Below are positions 38,214 through 48,068 of a stretch of 64,000 nt of DNA, piece by piece. Source of the stretch: Geobacter sp. DSM 9736 (lineage in GTDB: Bacteria; Desulfobacterota; Desulfuromonadia; Geobacterales; Geobacteraceae). The notes beneath the pieces were generated by a model. It saw nothing but the letters and a program-made list of their open reading frames with translations. It was not told where the DNA came from and did not search any database. The stretch is from the NCBI RefSeq assembly GCF_900187405.1, contig NZ_LT896716.1, positions 1,178,001 to 1,242,000 of the forward strand, read 5' to 3'. Position 1 is the stretch's first letter, and every line of letters starts with the position of its first letter. A program made the position numbers and the translations under genes.

Positions 38214-41200
38214 TTACTTGATGGCAGCATGGTACTCCTGCAGGCTGCGCACCGAGTCCTGCCCCCGCTTGCGGGCGGCAATCCCCTCTGCGGCGGCAAT
38301 GGCCGCAGAGGTGGTCGTGATATAGGGGACCTTGTGCTTGATGGCTGCCTTCCGTATGTACGAATCGTCGTGAAGGCTCGTCCTCCCCGACGGCGTGTTC
38401 ACCACGAGATGCACGAGCCCGTTCTTGATGGCGTCGGCCACATTTGGTCGCCCTTCGTGCATCTTGAGGAGGACTTCCGCCTTAACGCCGTTACGGTTGA
38501 GGTACTCAGCAGTACCCTCAGTCGCCTTGATGCCGAATCCGAGGGAAGCAAAGCGGCGGGCAGCTTCCAGTGCTCCAGTCCGATCGTTTTCGGCAACAGT
38601 GATAAGCACAGAACCTTCCAGCGGGAGCTTCGCATTCGCCCCCTCCTGGGATTTGTAGAAGGCAAGGCCGTAGGAAGAGGCCATACCGAGGACTTCACCC
38701 GTGGAACGCATCTCCGGGCCGAGCACCGGGTCCACCTCGGGAAACATGTTGAAGGGGAACACCGCCTCCTTGACGCCGAAGTGGGGAACCGGACGGCGCA
38801 CGAGGCCCATGTCCTTCAGCTTCCCCCCCAGCATCACCTGGACCGCCAGGCGCGGCATCGGAATGTTGCAGACCTTGGAGACAAGCGGAACGGTACGGCT
38901 CGCCCGCGGATTCGCTTCCAGAATATAGACACGGTCGTCGGAGATGGCGTACTGGATATTCATCAGTCCCACCACCCCCATCTCGACGGCAATGCGACGG
39001 GTATACTCTTCAATGGTGTCGATGTGCTTCTGCGGGATGCTGACGGGAGGAATTACGCAGGCCGAATCCCCGGAATGCACCCCCGCCATTTCGATATGCT
39101 CCATAACCGCCGGGACGAAGGCATCGGTGCCGTCACTGATGGCATCGGCCTCTGCCTCTATCGCATTCTGGAGGAACCGGTCGATGAGTATGGGGCGCTC
39201 AGGTGTGACGTCCACCGCCTTAGCCAGGTATTCCCGCAGCATTTCCTCGTCATGGACCACTTCCATAGCCCGGCCGCCGAGGACGTAGGAGGGGCGAACG
39301 ATGAGCGGATAGCCGATTCGGGCGGCTATAGTCAATGCATCTTTCAGGTTATCCGCCATTCCCGATTCGGGCTGGGGGATGCCCAGTTTGTGCATCATTG
39401 CATTGAACTGCTCCCGGTCTTCGGCCATGTCGATGGTATCGGGAGAAGTGCCGATGATCCGCACACCGGCATCCTGCAATTGACGGGCGATATTCAGGGG
39501 GGTCTGTCCTCCGAACTGCACGAGCACCCCTTCCGGCTGCTCCTTCGCATAGATCGACAGCACATCCTCCACGGTGAGCGGCTCGAAGTAGAGCTTGTCG
39601 GAGGTATCGTAGTCGGTCGAAACCGTCTCGGGATTGCAGTTGACCATGATGGTCTCGTACCCCGCGTCTTTCAGGGCAAAGGCGGTATGGACGCAGCAGT
39701 AGTCGAACTCGATTCCCTGGCCGATGCGGTTGGGGCCGCCGCCAAGGACCATGATTTTCTTCCGTCCGGAGACGGAGACCTTATCGGGTGCATTGTAGGT
39801 TGAAAAATAGTAGGCGGCGTTCTCGACCCCGCTCACCGGCACAGGCTCCCATGCTTCCGAGAGCCCAATGGCAATCCGCCGTTCGCGGACCGTCTTTTCC
39901 GTAAGCCCGAGAATCTGCGCCAGGTACCGGTCCGCAAAGCCGTCCTTTTTCGCCTGAAGGAGCAGTTCGTCGGGGGGGAGGTCTCCCTTGTGGGCGAGCA
40001 TACGCTCTTCCAGCTCCACGAGCTCCTTCATCTGCTGCAGGAACCAGACCTTGATGTGGGTCCGCTGATGGAGCAGCTCGAGGGACGCTCCCTTGCGGAG
40101 CGCCTCATAGAGTATAAACTGCCTCTCGCTGGAAGGTTCCGCCAGCATCTCCATCAGCTCGGGAAGACTCCGCCGATTGAAGTCCCTCGCGAAACCGAGG
40201 CCGTAGCGGCCGTTCTCCAGGGAGCGTATCGCCTTCTGGAGCGCCTCCTTGTAATTCTTGCCGATGCTCATCACTTCGCCGACCGCCCGCATCTGCGTGC
40301 CGAGCTTGTCCTGGACGCCCCTGAACTTTTCGAAAGCCCATCGGGCGAACTTTACTACGACATAGTCTCCGCTGGGGGTGTACTTCTCAAGGGAGCCGTC
40401 CCGCCAGTAGGGGATCTCGTCGAGGGTCATGCCGGCTGCAAGAAGGGAGGACACGAGAGCGATGGGAAACCCCGTCGCCTTGGAGGCGAGAGCCGAAGAA
40501 CGGGAGGTGCGGGGATTGATCTCGATGACAACGACACGGCCGCTCCTGGGGTCGTGGGCGAACTGCACGTTTGTGCCGCCGATAACCTCTATGGCGTCAA
40601 CGATCCGATAGGCATAATCTTGCAGCCGGGCCTGAAGCTCCTGAGTGATAGTCAGCATCGGTGCAGTGCAGTATGAATCGCCGGTGTGCACCCCCATGGC
40701 ATCGACGTTCTCTATGAAGCATACGGTGATTTTCTGGCTCTTGGCGTCGCGGACGACTTCCAGCTCCAGTTCCTCCCAGCCGAGGACAGACTCTTCGACC
40801 AGCACCTGACTGACCGGACTGGCCGACAGGCCGCGGCTCACGATGGTCTCGAACTCATCCATATTATACGCAAAGCCACCGCCTGTTCCCCCCATAGTGT
40901 AGGCAGGACGTATAACAACCGGGAATCCGATCTTCTCCAGTACTGCCTTAGCATCTTCCATAGTGTGGGCGATGTCGCTGCGGGCCGTCTCGATGCCGAG
41001 AGCTGTCATGGTATTCTTGAAGGTCTCTCGGTCTTCGCCCCTCTTGATGGCGTCAAGATTGACGCCTATGACCTTGACTCCGTACTTCTCCAGGACACCG
41101 GCTTCAGCCAGGGCGCTGGAAAGATTCAGCCCTGTCTGCCCGCCCAGATTAGGCAGCAGCGCGTCGGGGCGCTCCTTGGCGATGATCTCGGTGAGGGTCG

Positions 41201-41414
41201 GCACGTTGAGCGGCTCGATGTATGTGGCATCCGCCATGCCGGGGTCTGTCATGATCGTGGCCGGATTGGAGTTCACAAGTACGATACGGTAACCGAGCGC
41301 CCGCAGCGCCTTGCATGCCTGTGTTCCGGAGTAGTCGAATTCGCAGGCCTGACCGATGATGATGGGTCCCGAGCCTATGATGAGGACTTTGTTGATGTCA
41401 GTACGTTTCGGCAT
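38214..41414 (-). CDS. carB: Carbamoyl-phosphate synthase large subunit (copy 2, divergent paralogue)
   Basis: The 1066-aa protein is a full-length second CarB, starting MPKRTDINKVLIIGSGPIII. All catalytic signatures are intact in both ATP-grasp halves ([42 protein letters not shown]), and the C-terminal MGS-like domain is present (VNTPSGRTSLHDD). By eye it differs clearly from copy 1 over most of its length, notably in the oligomerisation domain (residues ~400-550) and the allosteric domain. It is transcribed before copy 1 and lies between repeats B and C, in inverted orientation to each other. Either copy may pair with the single carA nearby. Confidence 0.94.
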   Translation of the reverse strand: MPKRTDINKVLIIGSGPIIIGQACEFDYSGTQACKALRALGYRIVLVNSNPATIMTDPGMADATYIEPLNVPTLTEIIAKERPDALLPNLGGQTGLNLSSALAEAGVLEKYGVKVIGVNLDAIKRGEDRETFKNTMTALGIETARSDIAHTMEDAKAVLEKIGFPVVIRPAYTMGGTGGGFAYNMDEFETIVSRGLSASPVSQVLVEESVLGWEELELEVVRDAKSQKITVCFIENVDAMGVHTGDSYCTAPMLTITQELQARLQDYAYRIVDAIEVIGGTNVQFAHDPRSGRVVVIEINPRTSRSSALASKATGFPIALVSSLLAAGMTLDEIPYWRDGSLEKYTPSGDYVVVKFARWAFEKFRGVQDKLGTQMRAVGEVMSIGKNYKEALQKAIRSLENGRYGLGFARDFNRRSLPELMEMLAEPSSERQFILYEALRKGASLELLHQRTHIKVWFLQQMKELVELEERMLAHKGDLPPDELLLQAKKDGFADRYLAQILGLTEKTVRERRIAIGLSEAWEPVPVSGVENAAYYFSTYNAPDKVSVSGRKKIMVLGGGPNRIGQGIEFDYCCVHTAFALKDAGYETIMVNCNPETVSTDYDTSDKLYFEPLTVEDVLSIYAKEQPEGVLVQFGGQTPLNIARQLQDAGVRIIGTSPDTIDMAEDREQFNAMMHKLGIPQPESGMADNLKDALTIAARIGYPLIVRPSYVLGGRAMEVVHDEEMLREYLAKAVDVTPERPILIDRFLQNAIEAEADAISDGTDAFVPAVMEHIEMAGVHSGDSACVIPPVSIPQKHIDTIEEYTRRIAVEMGVVGLMNIQYAISDDRVYILEANPRASRTVPLVSKVCNIPMPRLAVQVMLGGKLKDMGLVRRPVPHFGVKEAVFPFNMFPEVDPVLGPEMRSTGEVLGMASSYGLAFYKSQEGANAKLPLEGSVLITVAENDRTGALEAARRFASLGFGIKATEGTAEYLNRNGVKAEVLLKMHEGRPNVADAIKNGLVHLVVNTPSGRTSLHDDSYIRKAAIKHKVPYITTTSAAIAAAEGIAARKRGQDSVRSLQEYHAAIK

Positions 41415-41429
41415 TGTTGCTCCTGAAAT

Positions 41430-41544
41430 GGTTGTTGAAAAACAGTCATCTAGCCGCCGTCCTCGAAAGATCCCGTGTGCGGCGTAGCGCTGCTACGCCT
41501 TGGGGCTTTCTGCGGGTGCGACGACTGTCTGCTTTTGAACAACC
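41430..41544 (+). repeat. Dispersed palindromic repeat, copy C
   Basis: A 115-bp forward copy (ggttgttgaaaaacagtca ... gcttttgaacaacc) just upstream of the second carB. The inner hairpin gcgtag / ctacgc is kept. Confidence 0.83.
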
Positions 41545-41583
41545 TTTGGTTTCAAACCGTTATCTGGTTAACATCTTTAAAAA

Positions 41584-41913
41584 TCAGCCCCGGAAGATGA
41601 AGAAGACTGCTCCGGCGAGGCAGCAGCCGGCCCAGAGGTAGTTGAGGCGGATCGGCTCACCCATGTAGAGGATTGCGAAGGGGACGAAGACCGAGAGAGC
41701 GATCACTTCCTGCAGTATCTTCAGCTGACCGAGATCGAAGGTGCCGTACCCGGCCCGGTTTGCCGGGACCTGAATGAGGTACTCGAAAAAGGCGATCCCC
41801 CAGCTGACGGCCACGGCAATGTACCAGGGCGCGGCTCGCAGGTTCTTCAGATGGGCGTACCACGCGAAGGTCATGAAGATGTTCGAGAGTGCAAGCAGTA
41901 CGACCGTTCTCAT
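41584..41913 (-). CDS. Small DMT-superfamily membrane protein (DUF486-like)
   Basis: The 109-aa protein has four predicted membrane helices and the DUF486 signature: LALSNIFMTFAWYAHLKNL, WGIAFFEYLIQVPANR and LKILQEVIALSVFVPF. The start MRTVVLL at 41913 overlaps the stop of the radical-SAM gene (ATGA), so the genes are coupled. It sits inside the car gene run although no link to pyrimidines is known. Confidence 0.87.
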   Translation of the reverse strand: MRTVVLLALSNIFMTFAWYAHLKNLRAAPWYIAVAVSWGIAFFEYLIQVPANRAGYGTFDLGQLKILQEVIALSVFVPFAILYMGEPIRLNYLWAGCCLAGAVFFIFRG

Positions 41914-42836
41914 ACCGGCTTCCGATCCTCGTCGAGCTCCTGAACCCATCCGTTCTCGAGCCCTGCCGCCTCTAGGGCCTCTACAGCTATCTCATACTCC
42001 TCCGCGGTGACGGCGCGGTCCATCCCCGGAATACCGGCCGCCTCCCCTGCCGGGAAGTACTGGCTCATCAGCGCAATATGTGTCTCCCGGCCGAGGTGCT
42101 CCGCGATCCAGGGGAGGGTTTCACTGCTCCCCGCCCTCCCCTCCGGGAGGACCAGGTGCCGGATGATGAGACCCCGGACGGCGATGCCGTCGTCATCCAC
42201 CAAAAGATGCCCCGCCTGGCGAAGCATTTCTGATACGGCGGCCCGGTTATGCTCCCGGTAGCCGGGGGCGCCGGAGAGTTCCTTCGCTACCCGGTCGACG
42301 GCGTACTTCATGTCGGGGAGGTAGATGTCGACCACTCCTTCGAGGAGGCGAAGCGCATCCACCGTCTCGTACCCGCTCGAGTTCCAGACGAGGGGGAGAC
42401 GGAACCCCTTCGGGATCGCGAGCCAGAGGGCCGCAAGAATCTGCGGCAGGAAGTGGGTCGGCGTCACGAGGTTCACGTTGTGGGCGCCGCGCCGCTGGAG
42501 GTTGAGCATCCTGTCGGCAAGCCCGGTGGTGGTGAGGTCTTCCCCGTTCCCGAGGTGGCTGATGGGGAAGTTCTGGCAGAAGGGGCAGCCGAGCGTGCAC
42601 CTCGAGAAGAAGATCGTCCCCGAGCCCCTGCTCCCCGAAATCGGCGGCTCCTCTCCGCGGTGGAGGTTCGCCGAGGCGATCCGCGGCCGAACGCCGCTAC
42701 GGCAGCGTCCCTCCTCCCCCCGGATGCGGTCCACCCCGCAGCGGTGGGGGCAGAGGTCGCAGCTGCGAAGCCGGGCATACGCCTGCCGCACGCGTTCTAA
42801 AAGCTCACCTGATTGAAAAAGATCAATGTACTTCAT
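41910..42836 (-). CDS. Radical-SAM protein (PflX/COG1313-like)
   Basis: The 308-aa protein has the radical-SAM cluster CTLGCPFCQNFPISH (CxxxCxxC, about residue 84) and an earlier pair of Cys in RSCDLCPHRCGVDR. Relatives are annotated as pyruvate formate-lyase activating-like or PflX-like; the substrate is not known. Its early sequence (HRGEEPPISGSRGSGTIFFS) matches that group. It lies between carA and the second carB with a 4-nt overlap to the DMT-like gene. Confidence 0.88.
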   Translation of the reverse strand: MKYIDLFQSGELLERVRQAYARLRSCDLCPHRCGVDRIRGEEGRCRSGVRPRIASANLHRGEEPPISGSRGSGTIFFSRCTLGCPFCQNFPISHLGNGEDLTTTGLADRMLNLQRRGAHNVNLVTPTHFLPQILAALWLAIPKGFRLPLVWNSSGYETVDALRLLEGVVDIYLPDMKYAVDRVAKELSGAPGYREHNRAAVSEMLRQAGHLLVDDDGIAVRGLIIRHLVLPEGRAGSSETLPWIAEHLGRETHIALMSQYFPAGEAAGIPGMDRAVTAEEYEIAVEALEAAGLENGWVQELDEDRKPV

Positions 42837-42914
42837 AATCGTGAGAGGTAAGACGTGAGACGTAAAGACGTGAGACGTAAAAGCTTTGACTTCTAACGTC
42901 TAACATCTTACGTC
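42837..42914. repeat. Short direct/inverted repeat between carA and the radical-SAM gene
   Basis: The motif gacgtgagacgtaa occurs twice directly and its reverse complement ttacgtctcacg once, giving a hairpin-capable spacer. It is distinct from the larger dispersed families. Confidence 0.55.
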
Positions 42915-44042
42915 TCACGCCGTTTTAAACTTCTCCATCATCTCCGTGAAACGCGAGAACAGATAGTGCGAATCGTGCGGCCCCGGCGAGGCCTCGGGGT
43001 GGTGCTGGACCGAGAATATCGGGAGGTTGCAGTGCATCATCCCCTCCACCGTCTGGTCGTTGAGGTTCTCATGGGCGAGGCTGCATGTATCGACAAGGGA
43101 CTCGATGTCGACGGAGAAGCCGTGGTTCTGAGCAGTTATCTCCACCCGCTTCGTCTTCATGTCCATCACGGGGAGGTTCGACCCGTGGTTGCCGAACTTG
43201 AGCTTGATGGTCTTCCCGCCGAGCGCGAGCCCCAGGAGCTGGTGCCCGAGGCAGATGCCGAAGATCGGTTTCTTCCCGATGAACTTGCGGATGTTCTCCT
43301 GCACCTCCGTCATCGGCTCCGGGTCGCCGGGACCGTTGGAGAGGAAGATCCCGTCAGGATTCATGGCGAGGGCCTCGTCGGCGGGGAAGGTCGCCGGAAC
43401 AACCGTCACGTCGCACCCCGCGGAGACGAGGCAGCGCAGGATGTTGTACTTGATCCCGAAATCGTAGGCCACCACCTTGTACTTCAGCTCCGAGGGCGCC
43501 GCCTGCCCGTAACCATCCCCGAGCTCCCAGAGCTTCTCAGTCCAGTGGTACGGCTTCGCGCAGCTGACGCCGCTCGCCAGGTCGAGCCCCGCCATGCTCG
43601 GAAGGGCCTGCGCCTTTTTCACGAGACTCGCATGGTCGAAATCGACGGTCGAAATGATCCCGTTCTGGGCACCCTTGTCCCGCAGGTGCCGGGTGAGCGC
43701 CCTCGTGTCGATCCCCTGGATCCCCACCACCCCGTTCTCCTTGAGGTAGGCGTCGAGGCTCATGGTGGCCCGCCAGTTGGAGTAACAGTCGAGGTATTCC
43801 CTGACGATGAAACCGGAGAGATAGAGCTGTGCGCTCTCGATATCCTCGTGGTTGATGCCGGTATTGCCTATCTGGGTGTAGGTCATGGTGACCATCTGCC
43901 CCTTGTAGGAGGGATCGGTGAGGACCTCCTGATAGCCGGTCATGGCCGTGTTGAAGACGACCTCCCCGCTCGCTTCGCCGGAGGCGCCGAACGAGGTTCC
44001 TTCAAAGACGCGCCCGTCGGCAAGCGCCAGTACCGCTTTCAT
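42915..44042 (-). CDS. carA: Carbamoyl-phosphate synthase small subunit
   Basis: The 375-aa glutaminase subunit hydrolyses glutamine and feeds ammonia to CarB. The N-terminal domain begins MKAVLALADGRVFEGTSFGA, followed by FNTAMTGYQEVLTDPSY. The class I amidotransferase has the nucleophile Cys in FGICLGHQLLGLALGG and His-Glu in QHHPEASPGPHDS. The start at 44042 has aaggag upstream; a longer frame to 44069 lacks one. It lies between pyrC and the radical-SAM gene. Confidence 0.97.
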   Translation of the reverse strand: MKAVLALADGRVFEGTSFGASGEASGEVVFNTAMTGYQEVLTDPSYKGQMVTMTYTQIGNTGINHEDIESAQLYLSGFIVREYLDCYSNWRATMSLDAYLKENGVVGIQGIDTRALTRHLRDKGAQNGIISTVDFDHASLVKKAQALPSMAGLDLASGVSCAKPYHWTEKLWELGDGYGQAAPSELKYKVVAYDFGIKYNILRCLVSAGCDVTVVPATFPADEALAMNPDGIFLSNGPGDPEPMTEVQENIRKFIGKKPIFGICLGHQLLGLALGGKTIKLKFGNHGSNLPVMDMKTKRVEITAQNHGFSVDIESLVDTCSLAHENLNDQTVEGMMHCNLPIFSVQHHPEASPGPHDSHYLFSRFTEMMEKFKTA

Positions 44043-44064
44043 ACAAACTCCTTCTTGACGATCA

Positions 44065-44176
44065 GCCACAGAGACTCAGAGACACTGAGATGAGAGCAAA
44101 CTTCACAGGTTAAAAGCACTCTCTGAAGTCCTGGAACCAGAAATCGAAGTTCTCTGTGTCTCTGCGCCTCTGTGGC
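44065..44176. repeat. Second repeat family, copy 1 (carA-pyrC spacer)
   Basis: A 112-bp element with inverted arms (gccacagagactcagagaca / tgtctctgcgcctctgtggc). The same arms recur in the pyrC-pyrB spacer. Confidence 0.75.
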
Positions 44177-44185
44177 AAATTGGAT

Positions 44186-45460
44186 TTACCGTTTATACAC
44201 GACCTTGCCGGCGACGATGGTGCACACCGCGGCGCCCTTCATCTTCTCGCCGAGCCAGGGTGAATTCTTCGACTTGCTGGACAGCCCCTCCGCCGTCACT
44301 GTCCACTCGAGCTTCGGGTCGATAAGGGTGATGTCGGCGGGTGCGCCCTTCCTGAGGGTCCCGCGGTCGATCCTAAGAATTTTTGCCGGGTTGGATGCCA
44401 TTTTCTCAACCATTGCAGCAAGAGTCAACACCCCTTCCTCCACGAGGCGGAGGGAGAGCGGGAGCGAGGTTTCAAGGCCTATGATCCCGTTCATGGCGAG
44501 GTTGAATTCGATATCCTTCTCATCCAGATGATGCGGGGCGTGGTCGGTGGCGATGGCATCGATGGTCCCGTCGGCAAGCCCCGCCTTGATAGCGGCCATG
44601 TCCTCCGCCGACCGAAGCGGCGGGTTCATCTTTGCATTCGTGTTGTAGCCGCGCACCGCATCCTCGGTGAGGGTGAAGTAGTGGGGCGCCGTCTCGCAGG
44701 TAACCTTCACCCCCCGCGCCTTGGCGTTCCGGATGATGCGCAACGCCCCCTTAGTGGAGACGTGGGCGATGTGGACCGGGGAGCCGGTGAACTCGGCGAG
44801 GTAGACGTCACGGGCGGTGGCGGAGTCCTCGGCGGCCCAGGGAATCCCCTTGAGGCCGATCTCGGTGGCGGTGAACCCCTCGTTCATCACACCCTCCCCC
44901 ACGAGCGCCAGGTCCTCGGCATGGGAGATCACCATCATCCCCATTCCGCGGGCGTACTCGAGAGCACGGCGCATCACCTCCGAGTTGACGACGGGCCGGC
45001 CGTCGTCGGAAACCGCGACGCATCCGGCTTCCTTGAGCTCCCCCATCTCGGCGAGGGTCTCGCCCTTGCTCCCCTGGGTAATGGCGCCGATGGGGAATAC
45101 GTTCACCACCCCTTCCGCCTTCGCCTTGGCGAGGATGTAGGTGGTAATCGCCTTGTTGTCATTGACCGGCTTCGTGTTGGGCATGCAGGCGACGGAGGTG
45201 AACCCGCCGGCGGCCGCTGCGCGGGTGCCGGTGACGATGTCCTCCTTGTACTCAAGCCCCGGGTCGCGCAGGTGGACGTGCATGTCGATGAGCCCCGGCG
45301 TCACGATTTTGCCGGCGGCATCGATCGTCTCGACCTTCCCCGCCGGAGAGAGCCCTTTGCCGATCTCCTTGATCGTCCCGTTCTCCACGAGAACATCGAG
45401 CGTATCGTCAATCCCCTGCGACGGGTCGATCACCCGTCCTCCCTTGATCAGCATATTCAT
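44186..45460 (-). CDS. pyrC: Dihydroorotase
   Basis: The 424-aa amidohydrolase cyclises carbamoyl-aspartate to dihydroorotate, the third step of pyrimidine synthesis. It shows the metal-binding [23 protein letters not shown], the His in [10 protein letters not shown] and the catalytic Asp in IATDHAPHH. It is the active class I-type PyrC rather than the inactive pseudo-subunit that can pair with PyrB. It lies between pyrB and carA, with repeats in both spacers. Confidence 0.97.
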   Translation of the reverse strand: MNMLIKGGRVIDPSQGIDDTLDVLVENGTIKEIGKGLSPAGKVETIDAAGKIVTPGLIDMHVHLRDPGLEYKEDIVTGTRAAAAGGFTSVACMPNTKPVNDNKAITTYILAKAKAEGVVNVFPIGAITQGSKGETLAEMGELKEAGCVAVSDDGRPVVNSEVMRRALEYARGMGMMVISHAEDLALVGEGVMNEGFTATEIGLKGIPWAAEDSATARDVYLAEFTGSPVHIAHVSTKGALRIIRNAKARGVKVTCETAPHYFTLTEDAVRGYNTNAKMNPPLRSAEDMAAIKAGLADGTIDAIATDHAPHHLDEKDIEFNLAMNGIIGLETSLPLSLRLVEEGVLTLAAMVEKMASNPAKILRIDRGTLRKGAPADITLIDPKLEWTVTAEGLSSKSKNSPWLGEKMKGAAVCTIVAGKVVYKR

Positions 45461-45492
45461 GATTCACCTCGTAATCGTAGATTCACTGTTTT

Positions 45493-45615
45493 CGCCACAG
45501 AGACTCAGAGGCACGGAGATACTTCTTATAAGGCTCCAGATTTTGGTTCCCAGCTAGTCGGCGCGCTTATCGAAATCTCTTTAGGTTTCCTCAGTGTCTC
45601 CGTGGCTCTGTGGCG
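45493..45615. repeat. Second repeat family, copy 2 (pyrC-pyrB spacer)
   Basis: A 123-bp element with arms cgccacagagactcagaggc / gtgtctccgtggctctgtgg. It shares the arm sequence and inverted layout of copy 1. Confidence 0.75.
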
Positions 45616-45631
45616 GAAGTATTTCGGGGGT

Positions 45632-46567
45632 TTATTCACTTGTTAACTCCCCGCCGCTTACATGGTACAGCATCGCCATCCGGACGGCGACGCCGTTTTC
45701 CACCTGCTTGAGGATCCACGACTGGTCCCCGTCGGCAGCGTAGGAGGAGAGCTCGACACCCCTGTTGATGGGGCCCGGGTGCATCACCATCGCCCCCGGC
45801 TTGGCGAGCTTCAGGTTCTCCGGATTGAGGCCATAGTAGCGGGCGTATTCCCGCATCGTGGGAAGCATCGTCTTCCCCTGGCGTTCCAGCTGGATGCGGA
45901 GCATCATCACCACGTCGGCATCGGCGATGGCATCGCGCATGTCGTTGCAGACGGTGACGTTGCCGAGCCTCTCCACACCCGCCGGGATCATCGTCGGCGG
46001 GCCCGAGACGAAGATCTGCGATCCCATTTTCGTGAGCCCTGAGATGTTGGATCGGGCGACGCGGCTGTGACTGATGTCCCCGACGATGGCGACCTTCAGC
46101 CCCTCCAGCGTCCCGAAGCGGTCACGCATGGTCAGCATGTCGAGAAGCCCCTGGGAGGGGTGCTCGTGGGCTCCGTCTCCGGCGTTGATGATGGAGCTCT
46201 TGAGGCGGCTTCCGAGGAAGTAGTGGGCGCCCGAGACGTTGTGGCGCATGACGATGATGTCGGGTGCCATCGCTTCAAGGTTCTTCGCGGTATCGAGGAG
46301 GGTCTCCCCCTTGGTGGACGAGCTGGTCGAGGTGCTGATGTTTACCGTGTCGGCGGACAGCCGCTTCCCTGCGATCTCGAACGATGTGCGGGTGCGGGTG
46401 GATGCCTCGTAAAAGAGGTTGATGATGGTTTTGCCGCGAAGGGTCGGAACCTTCTTGATGTCACGGCTGTTGATCTCCCGCATGTTCTCCGCTGTGTCGA
46501 GGAGAAGCAGGATTTCCTCCTTGGTCAGATCCTTCAGCGCAATAATGTCCTTATGTTTGAAAACCAT
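45632..46567 (-). CDS. pyrB: Aspartate carbamoyltransferase catalytic subunit
   Basis: The 311-aa enzyme joins carbamoyl phosphate and aspartate. The carbamoyl-phosphate motif is [11 protein letters not shown], and [12 protein letters not shown] and [11 protein letters not shown] are present. There is no adjacent pyrI regulatory subunit, so control is likely transcriptional through the PyrR-type leader. The start at 46567 has ggaggggg upstream; the longer frame to 46615 overlaps the pyrR end. It is 31 nt after pyrR. Confidence 0.97.
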   Translation of the reverse strand: MVFKHKDIIALKDLTKEEILLLLDTAENMREINSRDIKKVPTLRGKTIINLFYEASTRTRTSFEIAGKRLSADTVNISTSTSSSTKGETLLDTAKNLEAMAPDIIVMRHNVSGAHYFLGSRLKSSIINAGDGAHEHPSQGLLDMLTMRDRFGTLEGLKVAIVGDISHSRVARSNISGLTKMGSQIFVSGPPTMIPAGVERLGNVTVCNDMRDAIADADVVMMLRIQLERQGKTMLPTMREYARYYGLNPENLKLAKPGAMVMHPGPINRGVELSSYAADGDQSWILKQVENGVAVRMAMLYHVSGGELTSE

Positions 46568-46598
46568 GTTACTCCCCCTCCAACGGTTAGAGTACGCG

Positions 46599-47186
<588 letters not shown>

Positions 47187-47190
47187 CTAC

Positions 47191-47282
47191 AAAAAAAGCC
47201 TTCCCGCGCGCAGGCGGAAAGGCTCTTGATATACATCGAGAGTATGCCGTTTCTCACCTTTGCTAACCTCACGGGGTTAAAT
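47191..47282 (-). promoter_or_regulatory. PyrR-type attenuator leader of the pyr operon
   Basis: On the minus strand a PyrR-box-like hairpin taaccccgtgaggtta (47264-47279) matches the Bacillus anti-antiterminator consensus loop (A-R-U-C-C-N-G-N-G-A-G-G-Y-U, with U replaced by C). About 40 nt downstream is an 11-bp terminator hairpin, agcctttccgc / gcgggaaggct, followed by seven T (47191-47222). pyrR starts ~53 nt further. UMP-bound PyrR would favour the terminator. Confidence 0.75.
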
Positions 47283-47310
47283 TAAAAGGTAAAAGTCTGT
47301 TCGAAAAGTC

Positions 47311-47331
47311 GGGTGACATTATCACCCATTC
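47311..47331 (-). terminator. Weak terminator after lepB
   Basis: On the minus strand the stem gggtga / tcaccc with a 5-base loop is followed by gactttt. It may end lepA-lepB transcripts before the pyr leader. Confidence 0.45.
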
Positions 47332-47353
47332 CGTTTCCCGTCAAGGAAGAAAA

Positions 47354-48022
47354 TCAGTCGATCAGTTTGCCGATGCTCCCGAAACGTACGCGGAAATTCT
47401 CCTTGTCCCAGGACCAGTACTTGATGAAGGCTAAACCCTTGATCTTGTCAGCGGTAACGAATTTCCAAAAGCGGCTGTCGTAGGAACGATCACGGTTATC
47501 ACCCATGACAAAGTAGGCATCAGGGGGCACGGTAACGGGGCCGAAGTTGTCCCGAGGATTCATCTCTTTAGGGATGACCTCCTTCTCCTTGTGAACCTCA
47601 TGGGGATTCACGTATAGCTTACCGTTCACGAAAACCTGTTTGTTGCGCCCCTCCACCACATCGCCGGGAGTACCGACTACCCGCTTGATGAAATCCTTGC
47701 TCGGGTCCTCAGGATACTCGAAAACGATAACATCTCCCCGGCGCGGGTCCCGGATCTTGAGGACCTTTTTGTTGGTGAAGGGTATCTCTGTGCCGTAGAT
47801 GAACTTACTGACCAGGATGTGATCCCCTATTGCCAGAGTATCTTCCATTGAGCCGGAAGGGATCTTGAACGCCTGCACCACGAATGTTCTGATTACGAGA
47901 GCGAGGAGGACTGCGATAATAATCGATTCGGCATATTCACGGACGATATGCTTCTTCTTCGGCGCGCTTTCTGCCTCACGAACCGCCTGCCCCTGCTTCT
48001 CCTCGTTGTTGTATTCTGTCAT
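47354..48022 (-). CDS. lepB: Signal peptidase I
   Basis: The 222-aa membrane protease removes signal peptides from exported proteins. A membrane helix (about residues 28-48) is followed by the catalytic Ser in FKIPSGSMEDTL, the box containing the Lys in RGDVIVFEYPEDPSKDFIKR, and GDNRDRSYDSR. The start at 48022 has aaggga upstream; the longer frame to 48097 overlaps lepA. It is 46 nt after lepA, a classic gene pair. Confidence 0.95.
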   Translation of the reverse strand: MTEYNNEEKQGQAVREAESAPKKKHIVREYAESIIIAVLLALVIRTFVVQAFKIPSGSMEDTLAIGDHILVSKFIYGTEIPFTNKKVLKIRDPRRGDVIVFEYPEDPSKDFIKRVVGTPGDVVEGRNKQVFVNGKLYVNPHEVHKEKEVIPKEMNPRDNFGPVTVPPDAYFVMGDNRDRSYDSRFWKFVTADKIKGLAFIKYWSWDKENFRVRFGSIGKLID

Positions 48023-48068
48023 CGAAACAAGTCCCTTTCGGATGGTATGAGTAGGGGAGATGTCGGGT

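Noticed and set aside
38181-39803. Plus-strand open frame opposite carB copy 2 (about 540 codons)
   Set aside because: Antisense shadow of the second carB; composition follows the third-codon GC bias of the real gene.
44528-45646. Plus-strand open frame opposite pyrC
   Set aside because: Shadow of pyrC; Gly/Asp/Val-rich without domains.
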